Below, piece by piece: positions 41,328 to 43,589 of a stretch of 43,589 nucleotides of DNA (position 1 is the stretch's first letter; each line of letters opens with the position of its first letter). This stretch comes from Deltaproteobacteria bacterium (GTDB taxonomy: Bacteria > Myxococcota_A > Polyangia > Haliangiales > Haliangiaceae), in NCBI GenBank assembly GCA_025353585.1, contig JANXOM010000291.1, forward strand, positions 1 through 43,589, in the 5' to 3' direction. The notes beneath the pieces are model-generated. The model had not been told where the DNA came from. It was given only the letters and a program-made list of their open reading frames with translations, and searched no databases. The position numbers and the translations under genes were made by a program.

Positions 41328-41938
41328 TAGTTGATGACCACGAGCTCGCCGCCGTCGTGGCCGCAGAAGCGCGCGTTCAGGTCGTACTTGCTGGCGCAGA
41401 CGCCGCAGATGCGGGCGATGACGTTGGCCGGCTCGCTCGTGCGCGCGCGCCGCGGGCGCGTGGCGCTGTAGACCGGGAACGGCACGAGCTCGTTGCCGTC
41501 GTGCGGGCACGAGCGCAGGCCCGGCTCGTACGCGCGGCGACACGCCATGCAGACGAGGCCCGCGCTCCGGCCGCTGCTGCCGCGCAGCGCCGCGCCAAGC
41601 ATGTCCTCGGGCGGGACCAGGCGCCGCGCGTCGCGCGTGCAGTACGTCATGCCGTGGTACTCGGTGCGGCACGTCGGGCAGACCATCGCCGTCGACGTGG
41701 CGACCGCGAGGCCACCGCCGCCGCCACCGCCGCGCACGACGGGGCGCGCACGCGGACGCGGCGGCGGGCTCGCCTGGAGCGCGAGAGCCGAAACCCGCGG
41801 GGCCGGGACCGGCGCGAGCTGCTCGCGCGCGGCGCGCCGGCGCAACATGATCGCCATCGCGCCGAGGCCGACGATCACGGCCGACAGGAGGCCGATCACC
41901 GCGACGAGCAGCGGCTCGGCCGTTGCGAGCGCAACCAT
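41327..41938 (-). CDS. Membrane-anchored protein with three zinc-ribbon repeats
   Basis: The protein has 203 residues from ATG 41938; GTG 41959 is an in-frame alternative closer to the TGC-TAGCCT element at 41977-41972. One transmembrane helix (LLVAVIGLLSAVIVGLGAMAIML) is followed by a basic Pro/Gly-rich linker. Three zinc-ribbon repeats share the pattern CxxC-x(9-11)-C-x(2)-D: CPTC with YCTRDARRLV, CMAC with SCPHDGNELV, and CGVC with FCGHDGGELV, about residues 87-200. Each repeat ends in a similar (N/G/R)xLV strand. The domain faces the cytoplasm if the helix acts as an N-terminal anchor. It lies 74 bases upstream of the giant gene on the same strand. Function unknown. Confidence 0.75.
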   Translation of the reverse strand: MVALATAEPLLVAVIGLLSAVIVGLGAMAIMLRRRAAREQLAPVPAPRVSALALQASPPPRPRARPVVRGGGGGGGLAVATSTAMVCPTCRTEYHGMTYCTRDARRLVPPEDMLGAALRGSSGRSAGLVCMACRRAYEPGLRSCPHDGNELVPFPVYSATRPRRARTSEPANVIARICGVCASKYDLNARFCGHDGGELVVIN

Positions 41939-42025
41939 CGTCGTCGAATGAACGCCCACGGAACCCTGCCAAGGCTAGCAACCACCCCCTACCCGGTCAA
42001 CGTGGATCCGCGCGTGGGTCCGAGG

Positions 42026-42031
42026 TACTAC
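42026..42031 (+). promoter_or_regulatory. -10-like element (TACTAC) before the C45-like gene
   Basis: TACTAC ends eight bases before ATG 42040, with no Shine-Dalgarno sequence. The hexamer is a weak match. Confidence 0.25.
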
Positions 42032-42039
42032 ACGCGCCC

Positions 42040-43589
42040 ATGCCGGATCTCGTCATCGGAAGCCGGCGCTCGGGGCCGCTGCGGCCATGGCGCGCAGGCG
42101 GGATCGCGATCGCGCTGTTCGGCGTCGCGTTCCTCGTCTCCTGGTTCATCTATCGCCGCTCGGTCGCGTACGACGAGCCCGCCGGCGAGGTGCGCGGCGA
42201 GATCAGCTCGCAGCAAGGCGCGCCCGGCACGCCGCCCGCCCTCGTGTTCAACGGGAGCTCGCTCGCGTGGCTCGGGAGCCTTCCGGTGCTGCGCGTCACC
42301 GGCGATGCCCACGCGATCGGCGCCGCCCACGGGCGGTTGCTCGCGCCGTACCTGACGCCGGTGATCGCGGCCGCGGATGCCTCGATCCAGGCCACCGTGC
42401 CCGAGGACGGCCTCCTCGCCGGCTCGACGCACAACATGCGCCTCGCGTGGCGCTGGCGCTTCGTCGACGACGGCATGATCGAGGCCGATCGCCGCATGAT
42501 CGCGGGCCTCGCGCGCGGGGCGGCCGCGAGCGGCGTCGACGTGTCGTTCGACGACGTGCTCCGGGACCAGGCGGTCCTCGACGTCGGCTCCCCCGCCGTC
42601 CGCAGCGACGAGGTCGAGCAGCACGTGGTGGCGCACAGCCTGACCGTCGTCGCGCGGCAGGCCCTGGCCCCGGCGCGCGTGTGGATCGGCCGCACCGTCG
42701 CGCTCGCGGGCTACGACGACGGCGGTGACGCCGAGATCCCGACCGTGATCATCGCGCATCCGGAGGGTCGCTTGCCGTGGGCGAGCGTCGGCTGGCCCGG
42801 GCAGCTCGGCGTGATCACGGGCGTCAACAGCAAGGGCATCGCCGTGATGGTGGACCCGGCGCGCACGAGCGACGTTCGCGCCACGCGCAGCGCGCGGCCC
42901 ATCAGCTTCCTGGCCCGCGCGGTGCTCGAGCAGGCGACCACCCTCGACGAGGCGATCAAGCTCGTCGAGGCGACGCCCACGCTCGGCACCGCGGTGATCG
43001 CGCTCGTGGATGGCTCGACCGGGACGTGGGTCGTCATCGAGCGCACCCCCAGCAAGGCGATCGTGGAGCGCTCGCCGAAGCTCGCCGCGATCGGCGACCT
43101 CCTGACGACGAACGCGCTCGCCTCCGATCCGGACAACGAGCGCGCGCGCCGGACGCTCACCTCCCAGGCCCGGGTGGAGCGCGCGGCGCGCCTGGTGCGC
43201 GCTCCGTTGCCCGACGTCGCGGCGATGGCGGCCGTGCTGCGCGACGGGCGCGGGACCGATGCCAAGGGGGTCGAGGACGCGCGCCCGCCCGGCCATCGCG
43301 CGACGATCGACGATGGCCGCGCGAGCCAGGTCGTCATCCTGGATCCGGCGTCCCTGGAGCTGTGGGTCGGGGATCCGCACGCGAACGGCCGGATGCGTGG
43401 CTTCGACCTGCGGCACGAGCTGCTCGCGGGCGCGGGCGACCGGGCGGTGCCGCCCGCTGACATCGCGGCCGATCCGCTCCTCGATCCGGATCGCGCGGCG
43501 ACTCTCGCGGCGGCGCGGGCCGATCTGCGCGCGGCCCGCGGCGCGCTCGCGCATGGCGATCGCGACCGCGCCGCCGAGGCTTGCGCCCG
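42040..43589 (+). CDS. C45-like Ntn-hydrolase family protein, 3' end outside window
   Basis: I translated this frame by hand: it is open from ATG 42040 to the right edge (about 516 codons). A short basic N-terminus precedes one hydrophobic anchor (GGIAIALFGVAFLVSWFIY). The body resembles the C45 acyltransferase/hydrolase family (isopenicillin N acyltransferase-like): GDAHAIGAAHGRLLAPYL, then the segment around 197-215 where the nucleophile is expected, then IPTVIIAHPEGRLPWASVGWPGQLGVITGVNSKGIAV. Families of this type cut themselves to free an N-terminal cysteine. Here the position reads HSLTVV (Ser200) and I find no cysteine before about residue 514; the usual GRNxDW motif is GRTVALAGYDD. It may be a serine variant or an inactive member. 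Gene start is supported by the absence of open frame upstream; no ribosome site is seen. Confidence 0.7.
   Translation, partial: MPDLVIGSRRSGPLRPWRAGGIAIALFGVAFLVSWFIYRRSVAYDEPAGEVRGEISSQQGAPGTPPALVFNGSSLAWLGSLPVLRVTGDAHAIGAAHGRLLAPYLTPVIAAADASIQATVPEDGLLAGSTHNMRLAWRWRFVDDGMIEADRRMIAGLARGAAASGVDVSFDDVLRDQAVLDVGSPAVRSDEVEQHVVAHSLTVVARQALAPARVWIGRTVALAGYDDGGDAEIPTVIIAHPEGRLPWASVGWPGQLGVITGVNSKGIAVMVDPARTSDVRATRSARPISFLARAVLEQATTLDEAIKLVEATPTLGTAVIALVDGSTGTWVVIERTPSKAIVERSPKLAAIGDLLTTNALASDPDNERARRTLTSQARVERAARLVRAPLPDVAAMAAVLRDGRGTDAKGVEDARPPGHRATIDDGRASQVVILDPASLELWVGDPHANGRMRGFDLRHELLAGAGDRAVPPADIAADPLLDPDRAATLAAARADLRAARGALAHGDRDRAAEACA

Noticed and set aside
41253-41981. N-terminal extension of the giant protein
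   Set aside because: It is a frame-shifted reading of the zinc-ribbon gene, which itself has clear CxxC repeats; normal composition begins at ATG 41252.
42028-43554. Minus-strand open frame of 508 codons at the right edge
   Set aside because: It is Arg/Asp-rich with no motifs. The plus-strand frame from 42040 has a membrane anchor and C45-family motifs and runs off the window.

Overview
The window is very GC-rich, with codon third positions almost always G or C. It is densely packed with protein genes and carries no rRNA, tRNA, CRISPR array, insertion sequence or phage gene that I can see. Several features point to a predatory or soil myxobacterial-type bacterium (Myxococcota, perhaps near the Polyangia or Kofleriaceae). 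These are many lipoproteins with cysteine-rich Dickkopf-like modules, right-handed beta-helix lipoproteins, an FHA-domain transcription factor, TIGR02996 repeat-companion proteins and a giant modular protein of injection-system-cargo type. This placement is inference from gene content.

Layout. Positions 1-3085 (+) hold an M23 peptidase lipoprotein cut by the window edge, an FHA/winged-helix regulator and a DUF481 outer-membrane protein. Positions 3140-9703 (-) hold a MarR regulator and a tripartite RND efflux operon (TolC-like, lipoprotein adaptor, HAE1-type pump). Positions 9853-12688 (+) hold a membrane histidine kinase and a sigma-54-dependent response regulator. Positions 12689-18875 (-) hold a second efflux operon (TetR, DHA2 MFS pump, EmrA-like adaptor, TolC-like channel) followed by a GT4 glycosyltransferase. 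A DUF1835 protein (18989-19918, +) is followed by a long minus-strand set of envelope proteins (19920-27744): a Cys-rich lipoprotein, an Mpo1-like protein, a PEGA protein, three small lipoprotein or membrane proteins and two tandem paralogous beta-helix lipoproteins. Next come an unrecognised protein with a likely frameshifted tail (27778-29295, -), signal peptidase I (+), an M15-type peptidase and a TPR membrane protein (-), and a truncated-looking acyl-CoA synthetase-like protein (+).

The right end (33748-41938, -) is the most unusual part. A triple zinc-ribbon membrane protein lies upstream of a 2,123-residue protein that embeds a flavin/NAD(P)-type Rossmann region between hydrophobic and helical segments. 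The giant gene is translationally coupled by a GTGA overlap to a leucine-rich TIGR02996 protein. The window ends inside a C45-like Ntn-hydrolase-family gene (+) with no cysteine at the expected nucleophile.

Two expression habits recur. Genes inside operons overlap by four bases (ATGA, GTGA, TTGA). Many first or stand-alone genes have a TANNNT-like -10 hexamer only 6-9 bases before the start codon and no Shine-Dalgarno sequence, which suggests leaderless transcripts.
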